Origin: Candidatus Rokuibacteriota bacterium
Lineage (GTDB): Bacteria > Methylomirabilota > Methylomirabilia > Rokubacteriales > CSP1-6
DNA length: 64,000 nucleotides
Direction: 5' to 3'
Assembly (NCBI GenBank): GCA_016188005.1
Contig: JACPIQ010000051.1
Coordinates: 1-64,000 of the forward strand
Shown here: one piece after another, positions 44,190-51,813 of the stretch
Layout: each line of letters opens with the position of its first letter
Numbering within the stretch: position 1 is the first letter of the stretch
Position numbers and translations under genes: made by a program
Notes under the pieces: model-generated
Database searches by the model: none
What the model saw: the letters and a program-made list of their open reading frames with translations, nothing else
Told to the model about the DNA's origin: nothing

Positions 44190-46155
44190 CCTCGGGGACC
44201 TGGTCACGATCACGGACCCGCTGGGGCGGACGACGACGCGCTTCACCGACAGCGCCGGGCGGCTGGTCAGCGTCACCGACCCCCGGGGCAGCCAGACCCG
44301 CTACGCCTACGACCCCCTGAACCGGCTGACGAGCCTGACCGACGCCCTGGGCGGGGTGACCCAGTTCGGCTACGACCCGAACGGCAACCTCCTCTCGGTG
44401 ACCGACGCCCGGGGGAGCGTCACCGGCTACACCTACGACGCGATGGACCGGGTGGCGACGCGGACGGACCCGCTCCTGCGCACGGAGAGCTACCAGTACG
44501 ATCTCGCCGGGAACCTCACCCAGGTGACGGACCGGCAGGGGCAGGTCAGGACGTTCAGCTACGATGCCCTGCACCGCCGCACAAGCGCGACCTACGCCGA
44601 CGCCTCGACGACCACCTACGGCTACGACGCGGGCAATCGCCTCCGCACCGTGACGGACTCGCTGGCCGGCACCCTCACCCTCACCTACGCCACCCTGGAC
44701 CGCCTGACCCAGGAGGTCTCCCCCCAGGGGACGGTCGCCTACAGCTACGACGCCGCGGGGCGGCGGACCAGCATGAGCCTCCCGGGGCTGCCCGCGGTCA
44801 CCTACGGTTACGATGCCGCGGACCGGCTGCTGCAGATCACGAAGGGGAGCGCTCTCGTCACCTTCGGCTACGACGCGGCAGATCGGCGGACGCTGCTGAC
44901 CTTGCCCAACGGGGTGAGGGCGGAGTACACGTATGACGTGGCCTCCCAGCTCACGGGGCTGACGTACAAGCAGGGGGCGGCGACGCTCGGCGCCCTCACC
45001 TACGCCTACGACCCCGCCGGGAACCGCACCCAGGCGAGCGGGAGCTGGGCCCGGACGGGGTTGCCCGATCCCGTCGCCTCGGCCAGCTACAATGCGGCGA
45101 ACCATCAGCTCGCCCTGGGCGGCCGGGCGATGACCTACGACCTGGCGGGGAACCTGCTGAGCCTGGCGGAGCCGACGGGCACGACGGCCTTCACCTGGGA
45201 CGCCCGCAACCAGCTCTCGGCGATGACGACGCCGGACGGGACGGCCAGCTTCCTCTACGACGGCCTAGGCCGCCGGCGCGCCAAGATCCTCAACGGGACG
45301 CGGACGGGCTACCTCTACGACGGCCTGACCCCGGTGCAGGAGCTGTCGGGCGCCTCGGTGACGGCGACGCTCCTGACCGGCCTCGGGATCGACGAGTACT
45401 TCACGCGGACGACGGGCGCGACGACGCGCACGCTCCTGACCGACGCCCTGGGCTCGACTGTCGCCCTCACCGACGACACCGGGGCCCTTCAGGCCGAATA
45501 CACGTACGAGCCCTTCGGCGCCAGCACGGAGACGGGTGCCGACGGCAATCCCTTCCAGTACACGGGGCGGGAGCACGACGCGGGCACGGGCCTCTACTCC
45601 TACCGGGCGCGCTACTACCACCCGCAACTCGGGCGGTTTATCAGCGAGGATCCGCTCGGCTTTGCCGGAGGTGGCCCGAACCGTTACGCCTACGTCCGAA
45701 ATAATCCGTTGCGCTTCACTGACCCGCTCGGCCTCCTCAACATCATCGCGGGCGCTGGTGGGAGCGTGGTCGGCGCCAGTGGCGCCGAGGCGAGCGGCGG
45801 CTTCTTCTTCAACCCCGGCGGTGGGAGTCAGACGCTCGACGCCGGTCTCTTCGGGTCGGCCGGTATCGGCACTGGCGTCAACGTGAGCGGCGATGTGTTC
45901 GCCGGGTTCATCTTTGGCGGCGTGGACAACATCTCGGGGGTGACGGCCAATCTCAACATCGGCCTTGGTCCCTTCAGTCTCACTTTGCTCTACAACAATG
46001 CGGGATTCGGCGGGCTTACATTGGGCGCAGGCCCCAGCGCCCTGCCTGTGGGCGGCTCAGCGACCGCATCCGTCACAGGTACATGCTCGTTCTTCACGCT
46101 CATCAAGTCGTTTAGTTGCACGCCACCACCGCCGCGCAGCAAGAGCAGCCAGTGA
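44146..46155 (+). CDS. RHS polymorphic toxin 3, short orphan core with glycine-rich tip
   Basis: A 669-residue frame. rhs homology begins at about 44174 (QLGHDLGDLVTITDPLG), so only the last 500 residues of the core are present; the ATG at 44146 seems fortuitous. After the core end YRARYYHPQLGRFISEDP and DPLGL (about 530) comes a 135-residue tip rich in Gly, Ser and hydrophobic strands (IIAGAGGSVVGASGAEASGG, FAGFIFGGVDNISGVTANLN). It looks beta-rich and possibly membrane-active. The activity is unknown. The stop overlaps the membrane-protein gene that follows. Confidence 0.78.
   Translation: MAAQETKWAAQLGHDLGDLVTITDPLGRTTTRFTDSAGRLVSVTDPRGSQTRYAYDPLNRLTSLTDALGGVTQFGYDPNGNLLSVTDARGSVTGYTYDAMDRVATRTDPLLRTESYQYDLAGNLTQVTDRQGQVRTFSYDALHRRTSATYADASTTTYGYDAGNRLRTVTDSLAGTLTLTYATLDRLTQEVSPQGTVAYSYDAAGRRTSMSLPGLPAVTYGYDAADRLLQITKGSALVTFGYDAADRRTLLTLPNGVRAEYTYDVASQLTGLTYKQGAATLGALTYAYDPAGNRTQASGSWARTGLPDPVASASYNAANHQLALGGRAMTYDLAGNLLSLAEPTGTTAFTWDARNQLSAMTTPDGTASFLYDGLGRRRAKILNGTRTGYLYDGLTPVQELSGASVTATLLTGLGIDEYFTRTTGATTRTLLTDALGSTVALTDDTGALQAEYTYEPFGASTETGADGNPFQYTGREHDAGTGLYSYRARYYHPQLGRFISEDPLGFAGGGPNRYAYVRNNPLRFTDPLGLLNIIAGAGGSVVGASGAEASGGFFFNPGGGSQTLDAGLFGSAGIGTGVNVSGDVFAGFIFGGVDNISGVTANLNIGLGPFSLTLLYNNAGFGGLTLGAGPSALPVGGSATASVTGTCSFFTLIKSFSCTPPPPRSKSSQ
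44174..45665 (+). repeat. rhs core direct repeat, copy 3 (partial)
   Basis: Matches 37191-38682 at a constant offset of 6983 bases without net gap. The left end at 44174 is a sharp homology junction inside the core and marks a recombination point. Confidence 0.85.
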
Positions 46156-46712
46156 TGCGTGGGGGAGACCGGCCCCTCAACGCCGGGTTGAGACGCACCA
46201 GCCGAGCCCTGTTGATCGCTTGGTTCTTCCTGGGGTTTCCGCTCGGGTTACTTGCCGCGGTTCATCCGCTTTTCGTCATTGGTCCCCTTGCGTTCCTGGC
46301 GGTCGTAGGTATCTGGAGCATGCGCCTTCGATGCGCCCGGTGCGGACACCCGATCCACAAGCACAATGTTGTATTGGCCGGAGCGACGTTCTCGTACTGG
46401 GCTCCGTGGATTCGGAAGCGGTGTCTTCGGTGTCACGCGGAGATCCCGGGAGGGATCGCACCGTCGTGGGGCTTGCGGTGGCAGCGGCTGTGGTGCGTGG
46501 CGACTGCTGGACCGGAGCCCGAGGGCGCGCGGTCGTCAGGCGCGGTGTTGAGGAAGAGAACTTTCGTCTTGATCGTCTTGATCTTCACGAACATCATCGG
46601 GGGGGTTGGACTTGCACTGGTCGTCGATGCCCGTCTCATTTGGATCGCGATAGCCCTGCCCACACTGTTCGCGGTTCTGCTCGTCGCCCTTCGCTGGTCC
46701 TCGACGCGGTAA
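46155..46712 (+). CDS. Membrane protein with zinc-ribbon-like Cys pairs, candidate immunity to toxin tip 3
   Basis: A 185-residue protein; its ATG overlaps the rhs3 stop (TGATG). Two N-terminal membrane helices (ALLIAWFFLGFPLGLLAAV, FVIGPLAFLAVVGIWSM), a cytoplasmic loop with two Cys-X2-Cys pairs (LRCARCGHP, KRCLRCHAE) and two C-terminal helices (TFVLIVLIFTNIIGGVGLAL, LIWIAIALPTLFAVLLVAL). Integral membrane immunity proteins usually protect against tips that attack or cross the inner membrane, which suits the glycine-rich tip. This pairing is inferred from position and topology. Confidence 0.65.
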   Translation: MRGGDRPLNAGLRRTSRALLIAWFFLGFPLGLLAAVHPLFVIGPLAFLAVVGIWSMRLRCARCGHPIHKHNVVLAGATFSYWAPWIRKRCLRCHAEIPGGIAPSWGLRWQRLWCVATAGPEPEGARSSGAVLRKRTFVLIVLIFTNIIGGVGLALVVDARLIWIAIALPTLFAVLLVALRWSSTR

Positions 46713-46773
46713 GCGCATCAGCGCATGGTTGGGCGGACGGCCGTGCCCGGGGGCGGACGGTTCAGGTCGGAGT

Positions 46774-46959
46774 TTAGGTGAGTGCGTCCGGTGCCAGGTC
46801 GAGGCCCCCTGATGGAAATCTCTCGAGGATGTCCCGGTCGCTGTTGAATTTGGCCGAGCGCAGCGGCACCACATTGTACCTCGATTCATCCTGACCGATC
46901 AGCGCGAGCGACTGACGCTCACACAGTGGCCACTGGGGGGATCCTCCGAAAGAAGCGTC
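46774..46959 (-). other. Open segment after the IS110 transposase, possible gene remnant
   Basis: The 46713-46959 gap holds no complete gene. On the minus strand the 62 codons after the transposase stop stay open in the same frame and read protein-like sequence (ESRYNVVPLRSAKFNSD, ILERFPSGGLDLAPDALT) to a stop at 46774-46776. It could be the end of a gene split by the element, or chance in GC-rich DNA. The IS right end probably lies within this gap. Confidence 0.25.
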
Positions 46960-48198
46960 TCACGCAGGTATTGCTGCGGAAGCAGGCGGGACCACGACGC
47001 CGAGGTCGGCGAGCCGCCGGGTGTGGTAACGGACGAGCTGCTCTCGGTTGAGCCGGCCGAAATGATCGCCTCCGAGGTCCCGGTAGGGCACGCCCTCTCG
47101 GAGGATGTGCCAGGCCGCGACGAGGATCGAGTGGCCCACGGCGACGATAGCTGTCTTGTCGCCGCGGCGGCGTGCAAGCCGGTGGTACTGGGCCGCCAAG
47201 TAACTCTTCTTGGCGCGGACGGCGCCTCGGGCGCACTCGACGAGCGTCGCGCGCAACCAGCGGTCCCCCTTGCGAGTCTTGCCGGATTTTCGCTTCCCGG
47301 CACTCTCGTGGTTACCCGGGCAGATCCCGGCCCACGAGGCGGCATGGCCGGCGGTCGGAAACCGGGTCATGTCGTCACCCAGCTCGGCGAGAATCTGCTC
47401 GGCGCTGCGCCGAGCCACGCCGGTGATGGTGTCGAGGCGCTCCAGCGCGGTGGCGTAGGGGCGCGTCTGCTCCTCGATCCGCCCATCGAACAGCTCGATC
47501 TGCTGTTCGAGGAAGTCGATGTGACTCAGCAGGGCGTCGAGCAGGAAGGCGTGGTGGTCGGTGACTCGCCCGACCAATGCCTCCCGCAGCTGGGCGGCCT
47601 TGTCGCGCAAGCGGCCCCGCGCCAGGGCGGCGAGCTTCTCCGTATCGCGCTCCCCGGCCACGAGCGCCTTGAGCATCGCACGCCCGGAGGCGCCGAGCAC
47701 ATCCGCCGCCACGTCGCCGAGCTTGATGTTCGCCGTTTCGAGCACCTTCTGGACCCGATTGGCCTCGCGGGTGTGTTCCTGGATGAGCTGCCGCCGAGAG
47801 CGGGTCAACTCACGCAGCTCGCGGAACGGGGCCGGGGGGACAAAACTCGCGCGGAGCAAGCCGTGCTCCAACAGCTGCGCGATCCACTGGCAGTCGCGGA
47901 CGTCCGTCTTTCGCCCGGGGACGGCCTTGACGTGCTGTGCGTTGACGAGCAGCAGCTCGATGCTGCCCTCCAGGATATGGTAGACGGGTCGCCAGTACAC
48001 GCCGGTGCTCTCCATCGCGACGTGCGTGCAGCCGGCCATCGTGAGCCAGTCGGCCAGCCGCAGCAACTCGTGGGTCGTGGTTCCGAAGGTGCGCACCTCC
48101 TCCGCGCGCCTGTCCTTCGGCCCCGGAGAGCGCAGACAGGCTGCTACCGTCTTCTTGTGCACGTCGAGGCCGCAGCAGACGCGATAAAGGACGTCCAT
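46960..48198 (-). mobile_element. IS110-family transposase (DEDD recombinase)
   Basis: A complete 412-residue IS110-type transposase. The RuvC-like acidic set is D12 (GLDVHKKT), E63 (AMESTGVYW), D99 and D102 (KTDVRDCQWIAQLL). A coiled-coil region and the C-terminal Transposase_20 domain follow (LDTITGVARRSAEQILAELG, and WAGICPGNHESAGKRKSG with the candidate catalytic Ser). IS110 elements excise as circles and insert site-specifically using a bridge RNA made from the non-coding end. It sits between the rhs3 module and an IS256 remnant. I could not fix its ends. Confidence 0.92.
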
Positions 48199-48421
48199 CG
48201 CTCGCCCTCCTTGGCGCGCCGCTCCGGAGGCGTGACTCCTTCGCCGAGTATCCTCCGCGTGCTCCCCGCGCGAGCGGGGGGCAACAGTCCGAGGTGCCGT
48301 CCGTCACGCCCTGGTCACGATACCGACGGGCTTGTGGCACCATTCCCCTAAACCCCGACCTGTCTCGGAGCGGCGCGGTGGAGAAGAGTCTACTCGCACT
48401 CCTCACTTCGCACTCCTCACT
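48199..48421 (-). ncRNA. Candidate IS110 bridge-RNA region (left end)
   Basis: The roughly 220-base non-coding stretch upstream of the transposase is where IS110-group elements encode their bridge RNA. It contains strong stems, for example CCCCGC-GCGA-GCGGGG (about 48262-48277). A 14-base tandem duplication (TCGCACTCCTCACT, 48394-48421) and a 10-mer (CGATACCGAC at 48318 and 48456) lie near the outer side and may mark the element edge. The RNA itself is not demonstrated by sequence. Confidence 0.4.
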
Positions 48422-48547
48422 TTCATTCGCTGCAGGTGGGGCGCGCCCCATGACGCGATACCGACATAGTGGCCCCCCTCCTCAAGATTGATCCTGGAGC
48501 CAATGCGGGCCTCGATGTCGCGGCGCGCCGGGCCCGACCGGCGATGA

Positions 48548-48815
48548 TCACGCGGCCTGCTCTCCCGCGGCCGCCGGGCGAAGGGCGGTGGCGAGCGCCG
48601 GGAGGTCGCCGTGCCCCTTGATCCGCCGGAAGCGCACGGCCGCACGCAGCACGCCCAGCCCGACCCAGCGACGGATCATCGTGCCGTTGCGCCAGCGCTT
48701 GACGTTCCGGGCCACGTGCCGCAGGGTCCCGATGAAATTCTCGATCGCGTTCGTCGTCGCGAAGAACCGCCGCAGCCGAGGCGGCAGCCCCAGCGTGAGG
48801 ACCGTGGGTGAGCAC
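48548..48815 (-). pseudogene. C-terminal remnant of an IS256 (Mutator) family transposase
   Basis: On the minus strand the frame reads LTLGLPPRLRRFFATTNAIE, NFIGTLRHVARNVKRWRNG and TMIRRWVGLGVLRAAVRFRR to a TGA at 48550-48548. This is the conserved IS256 C-terminus (TTNAIENL.GT.R...R..KRW.DG.M..RW). Only about 88 of the usual 400 codons remain; the 5' part ends abruptly near 48815 beside the AbiE-type pair. The 48422-48547 stretch downstream has no gene. Confidence 0.8.
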
Positions 48816-48863
48816 AGGGGCCCTGCCGGCCACGTGACGCCCGCGTGCTATCATGCCCTAAGC

Positions 48864-49163
48864 GTGAGCCTTCCTGCGACCCTTCATCCCCTCTTCTGGG
48901 ACTGTCAGCCCGAGGACCTCGATCCCGAGGCTCACGCTCCCTTCATCCTCGAGCGGGTCCTCGAGTACGGGACCCTGGTCGGGGCACGCTGGGCGCTCGG
49001 GACGTACGGGCCTGACCGGGTGGCCGTCTTTCTCAGGACTCGAGGGACGCGCACCCTCTCGCGCAAGACGTTGGCTTTCTGGGCCCTGCTGCTCGGGCTC
49101 GAGGGCGAGGCGTGTTTCGAGAAATCCTCACTGGACCACAGCAGGCCCTTCTGGAACTACTGA
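48864..49163 (+). CDS. DUF6922-type antitoxin-like protein
   Basis: A 99-residue protein from a GTG at 48864. It has the typical sequence SLPATLHPLFWDCQPEDLDP, FILERVLEYGTLVGARWALG and TRTLSRKTLAFWALLLGL, seen in small proteins encoded just before AbiEii-like nucleotidyltransferases. It is the presumed antitoxin. It overlaps the toxin gene by 52 bases. A TATCAT -10 box (48849-48854) ends 10 bases before the start, so the leader would be very short. Confidence 0.75.
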   Translation: MSLPATLHPLFWDCQPEDLDPEAHAPFILERVLEYGTLVGARWALGTYGPDRVAVFLRTRGTRTLSRKTLAFWALLLGLEGEACFEKSSLDHSRPFWNY

Positions 49164-49744
49164 GCCGGATCGCCGAGGTCCGGAGCTTCTACCTCGCCGG
49201 GGGCACGGCCCTGGCGCTCCACCTCGGCCACCGCCGGTCCCGGGACCTCGATTTCTTCAGCGCGGCGCAGTTCCTGCCCCAGGATCTCCTCTCGCGGCTC
49301 CGCGCGGCCGGAGAGCCGACCGTCCTCCAGGAAGCGTCTGGGACGCTGAGCGTCATGCTGGGCGGCGTCCCCACGAGCTTCTTCCACTACGACTACCCCC
49401 TGCTCCGCCCCCCCGTGGAATCGCCCTGGGGCCTTCCGCTGGCCGATCCCCAGGACATCGCCGCCATGAAGCTGTCGGCGCTGGCCGGCCGCGGCTCGCG
49501 CAAGGACTTCGTGGACCTGTACGTGTATGCCCGAAACCTCGCTCCCCTCGAGGAGGCCTTGGCGTGCTTCCGCGAGAAGTACCGGGGCGTCACGGTGGAC
49601 CCGTATCACTTGCTGAGGAGCCTGACCTACTTCGAGGATGCGGAGGCCGAGGCCATGCCCGAGGTGCTGGGGGGACCGACATGGGAGGAGGTCAAGGCCT
49701 TCTTCCGCGCCGAGGCGACGCGCCTGTTCCGCGCCCTCCCGTAG
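49112..49744 (+). CDS. AbiEii/AbiGii-type nucleotidyltransferase toxin
   Basis: A 210-residue DNA-polymerase-beta-like nucleotidyltransferase. The motif FYLAGGTALALHLGHRRSRD and LDFFS (about 27-51) carries the GG/GS and RxSxDxDF features of the AbiEii/type IV toxin family; PQDIAAMKLSALAGRGSRKD (about 128-147) is the second conserved block with the KxxAxxxRxxxKD pattern. Such toxins can block growth by modifying tRNA and are used in phage defence. The start GTG lies inside the antitoxin gene. Confidence 0.88.
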   Translation: MFREILTGPQQALLELLSRIAEVRSFYLAGGTALALHLGHRRSRDLDFFSAAQFLPQDLLSRLRAAGEPTVLQEASGTLSVMLGGVPTSFFHYDYPLLRPPVESPWGLPLADPQDIAAMKLSALAGRGSRKDFVDLYVYARNLAPLEEALACFREKYRGVTVDPYHLLRSLTYFEDAEAEAMPEVLGGPTWEEVKAFFRAEATRLFRALP

Positions 49745-49879
49745 TCGCTTGGATCCCGCGCCAGCGCTCGGCCCCCCCGTGGCCGCGCTCCGCACCATCG
49801 GCTCCAGTGCACAGGGCCGGGAGCCACGGTCAGGGCTCGCCAGAGGCTGGGGCGAGCTTCCGGCGCTGCCGTCCCGCGC

Positions 49880-50593
49880 GTGGAGCTCTCGGTGCCGTCC
49901 GACGGCGCCACGGACGTGTCCCTCGCGCCGCGCTTGGTGCTGCGCTTCTCGGCCCCCGCACGGGTCGAGACGGTGACGAGCGAGACGGTCACGCTCAGCG
50001 GGCCCGAGGGGGCTGTCCTCTCCCCGACGCCCGGACCCGCGATCCACTCGGGAGCGGCTGACCCGGCGGCACAGGCGGACACGCAAGCCGCGGGCGACGC
50101 AGAGGACTGGGAGTGGAAGGGCGAGCGGCGGGACGGGCGCCCGTACTCGCGGTGGCAGGCCCTGCCGCCGTTCAAGGCCCAGGCGGGGGTGACGGCCCTG
50201 GCGGGCCAGGTGCTGCGGCTGAACGGAGAGCCGCTCGCGGACGTGACGCTGCAGATGGAGCGGGGCTCGGGGGCGGGCCTCGTCTCGGCGCGGACGGACG
50301 ACACGGGACGGTTCCTGCTGGCGGACATCAAGGTGGGGCAGCGGGAGCTGTTGATCGATGGCCGGAGCGCGAGCAGGCCGGAGCTGACCTACGGGGTGTT
50401 CGAGGTGGGGGGTGAAGATCAAAGGGACCGAGACGAGTTCCACTACGACAGCGTCAACCCAGTGCAGGAGCTGTCCGGAGCCGCCGTCGTCACAAACCTC
50501 CTGACCGGCCCGGGAGCCGGCAAGTTCTTCAGCCGCACCGACGCTCGGGGTATGCGGTTGGGCTCTCTCGGTGGCTCCCCACAGAACGAGTAG
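49880..50593 (+). pseudogene. Chimeric rhs remnant: N-terminal domains joined to the core end
   Basis: The frame begins with the SbsA-like domain of rhs1 (VELSVPSDGATDVSLAPRL), skips part of it, continues through DWEWKGERRDGRPYSRWQAL and the regulatory-like domain to LLIDGRSASRPELTYGVFEV, then jumps to the core end (SVNPVQELSGAAVVTNLLTG) and stops. Everything between, more than 1000 residues, is deleted. Homology extends a few codons upstream of the GTG at 49880. The text around LIDGRSAS resembles the broken 5' edge of rhs2 more than rhs1, so the two may have been parts of one gene. 49745-49867 holds nothing else I can support. Confidence 0.75.
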
Positions 50594-50654
50594 GCTTCTC
50601 CGCCGATCTGCTAAGATGCCCTCAATGACGCACGCTGCGAGGAGGAGGCCTCAC

Positions 50655-50852
50655 ATGAGCCAGGAGAAACACGAAGTCCTCGAGCTGATCCGCCGACTCC
50701 CCGACGATGTGACCACCGCGGACATCATGGAAGAGCTCTATTTCAAGCAGCAGGTGGATAAGGGGCTGCAGGATGTCGCGGAAGGTCGCGTGCTGACCCA
50801 GCAGGAGCTGAAAGAGCGCCTCGCGCGATGGCGGATCTCCGCTGGTCGCTGA
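50655..50852 (+). CDS. ParD-like antitoxin of a type II addiction module
   Basis: A 65-residue protein. The ATG at 50655 is set by a strong ribosome binding site (GAGGAGGAGG). It has DDVTTADIMEELYFKQQVDK and a helical tail VLTQQELKERLARW, the pattern of small antitoxins paired with RelE/ParE toxins. The toxin gene starts 25 bases before its stop. A TAAGAT -10-like box lies near 50611. Confidence 0.8.
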   Translation: MSQEKHEVLELIRRLPDDVTTADIMEELYFKQQVDKGLQDVAEGRVLTQQELKERLARWRISAGR

Positions 50853-51142
50853 CGGCCGAGGCGGACCTGCGGGCGATCGAGGACTTCATTGCCAAGGATT
50901 CCGTGCTGCATGCGGTCAACTTCATCGATCGGCTGATCGAGGCGGCGGACCCGCTCACCCCCGCCCCCCAGATCGGGCGCGTGGTCCCCGAATTCCACCG
51001 AGACGACCTCCGGGAGCTGCTCTTTCGGGGCTATCGGATTGTCTATCAGGTGCGCGACGAGACGGTCACCGTGCTCCGAGTCGTACACGGGGCGCGGGAC
51101 CTGGCCCGCCTGGTGCGCCGAGAGCCATGGATCATCGAGTGA
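50828..51142 (+). CDS. RelE/ParE-family toxin
   Basis: A 104-residue protein with the RelE/ParE fold: LRWSLTAEADLRAIEDFIAK at the N-terminus, then ELLFRGYRIVYQVRDETVTV and LRVVHGARDLARL at the C-terminus. ParE members inhibit gyrase and RelE members cut mRNA on the ribosome; which applies here cannot be told. It overlaps its antitoxin gene by 25 bases. Confidence 0.88.
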   Translation: MADLRWSLTAEADLRAIEDFIAKDSVLHAVNFIDRLIEAADPLTPAPQIGRVVPEFHRDDLRELLFRGYRIVYQVRDETVTVLRVVHGARDLARLVRREPWIIE

Positions 51143-51202
51143 CGTCTCAGACCATCGCACCCTCACGGGCGTGCCTCTCGCGCAGGTATTCTCCGATTGG
51201 AG

Positions 51203-51646
51203 CTACTTCTCGGCGCTGAATGACTCCGTCCCGCGGCGGAGTAGCTCCTGGGTGAGACGGTGGACGTCTTCCTGGCTGAAGGGCTTCGGGAGACAGGGCG
51301 CGCCGGTTCGGTCCAGGAAGGCCTCGACCTCCGGGGTGAAGCGATTCCCCGTGACGAAGAGAATGCGCCCCAGCAGATCCGGGCGCGATCGCTCGAGCTC
51401 GGCGTAGAAGCCCGGGCCATCGAGCCCGGGCATCCGCATGTCGCAGAGGATGAGATCGTAGGCGCCCAGCTGCACCATGCCGAGGGCCAGGAGCCCCTGG
51501 TCGGCCGTGTCCACCTCGTGGCCGTCGTCGGTGAGCATGTCGCTCAGGATCTCGGCGATCCACGGCTCGTCGTCGACGACGAGGACCCGCTTGCCCACGA
51601 TGGGTTCTGATGGAGAGGGTGGCTGCATGCCGCCTGGCCTCACCAT
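51203..51646 (-). CDS. Single-domain response regulator (CheY-like)
   Basis: A 147-residue stand-alone receiver. VLVVDDEPWIAEI (22-34), phospho-acceptor Asp in YDLILCDMRMPGLDG (about 69), Thr in LFVTGNRF and Lys in CLPKPFSQED are all present, so it should accept phosphate. There is no output domain, so it would act by protein contact. ATG 51646 and ATG 51628 are possible starts. It is divergent from the helicase gene; 51647-51813 has no further gene. Confidence 0.85.
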   Translation of the reverse strand: MVRPGGMQPPSPSEPIVGKRVLVVDDEPWIAEILSDMLTDDGHEVDTADQGLLALGMVQLGAYDLILCDMRMPGLDGPGFYAELERSRPDLLGRILFVTGNRFTPEVEAFLDRTGAPCLPKPFSQEDVHRLTQELLRRGTESFSAEK

Positions 51647-51813
51647 GATGAGGAAGCAAGTGGTGAGCCAGTGCAGGGGGTTGAGGAATCAATGGCTTGC
51701 GCACAGCTCCGGGGCGGCGCGCCGAGAATTGTAGGCGCGGCGCCCCAGAGTGGGGGGATTTCGAGCCGATCCAGGCGATGGGGCGTGGCCTCCGCCCCGC
51801 CTGACATGGTAAC

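Noticed and set aside
46713-46959. Defined terminal inverted repeats for the IS110 element.
   Set aside because: IS110-group elements usually lack them, and I could not find a matching pair in the two flanks, so no element ends are claimed.
48423-48854. A 143-codon minus-strand open frame upstream of the AbiE-type pair.
   Set aside because: Another frame over the same DNA encodes the conserved C-terminus of an IS256 transposase, so this frame is a shadow.
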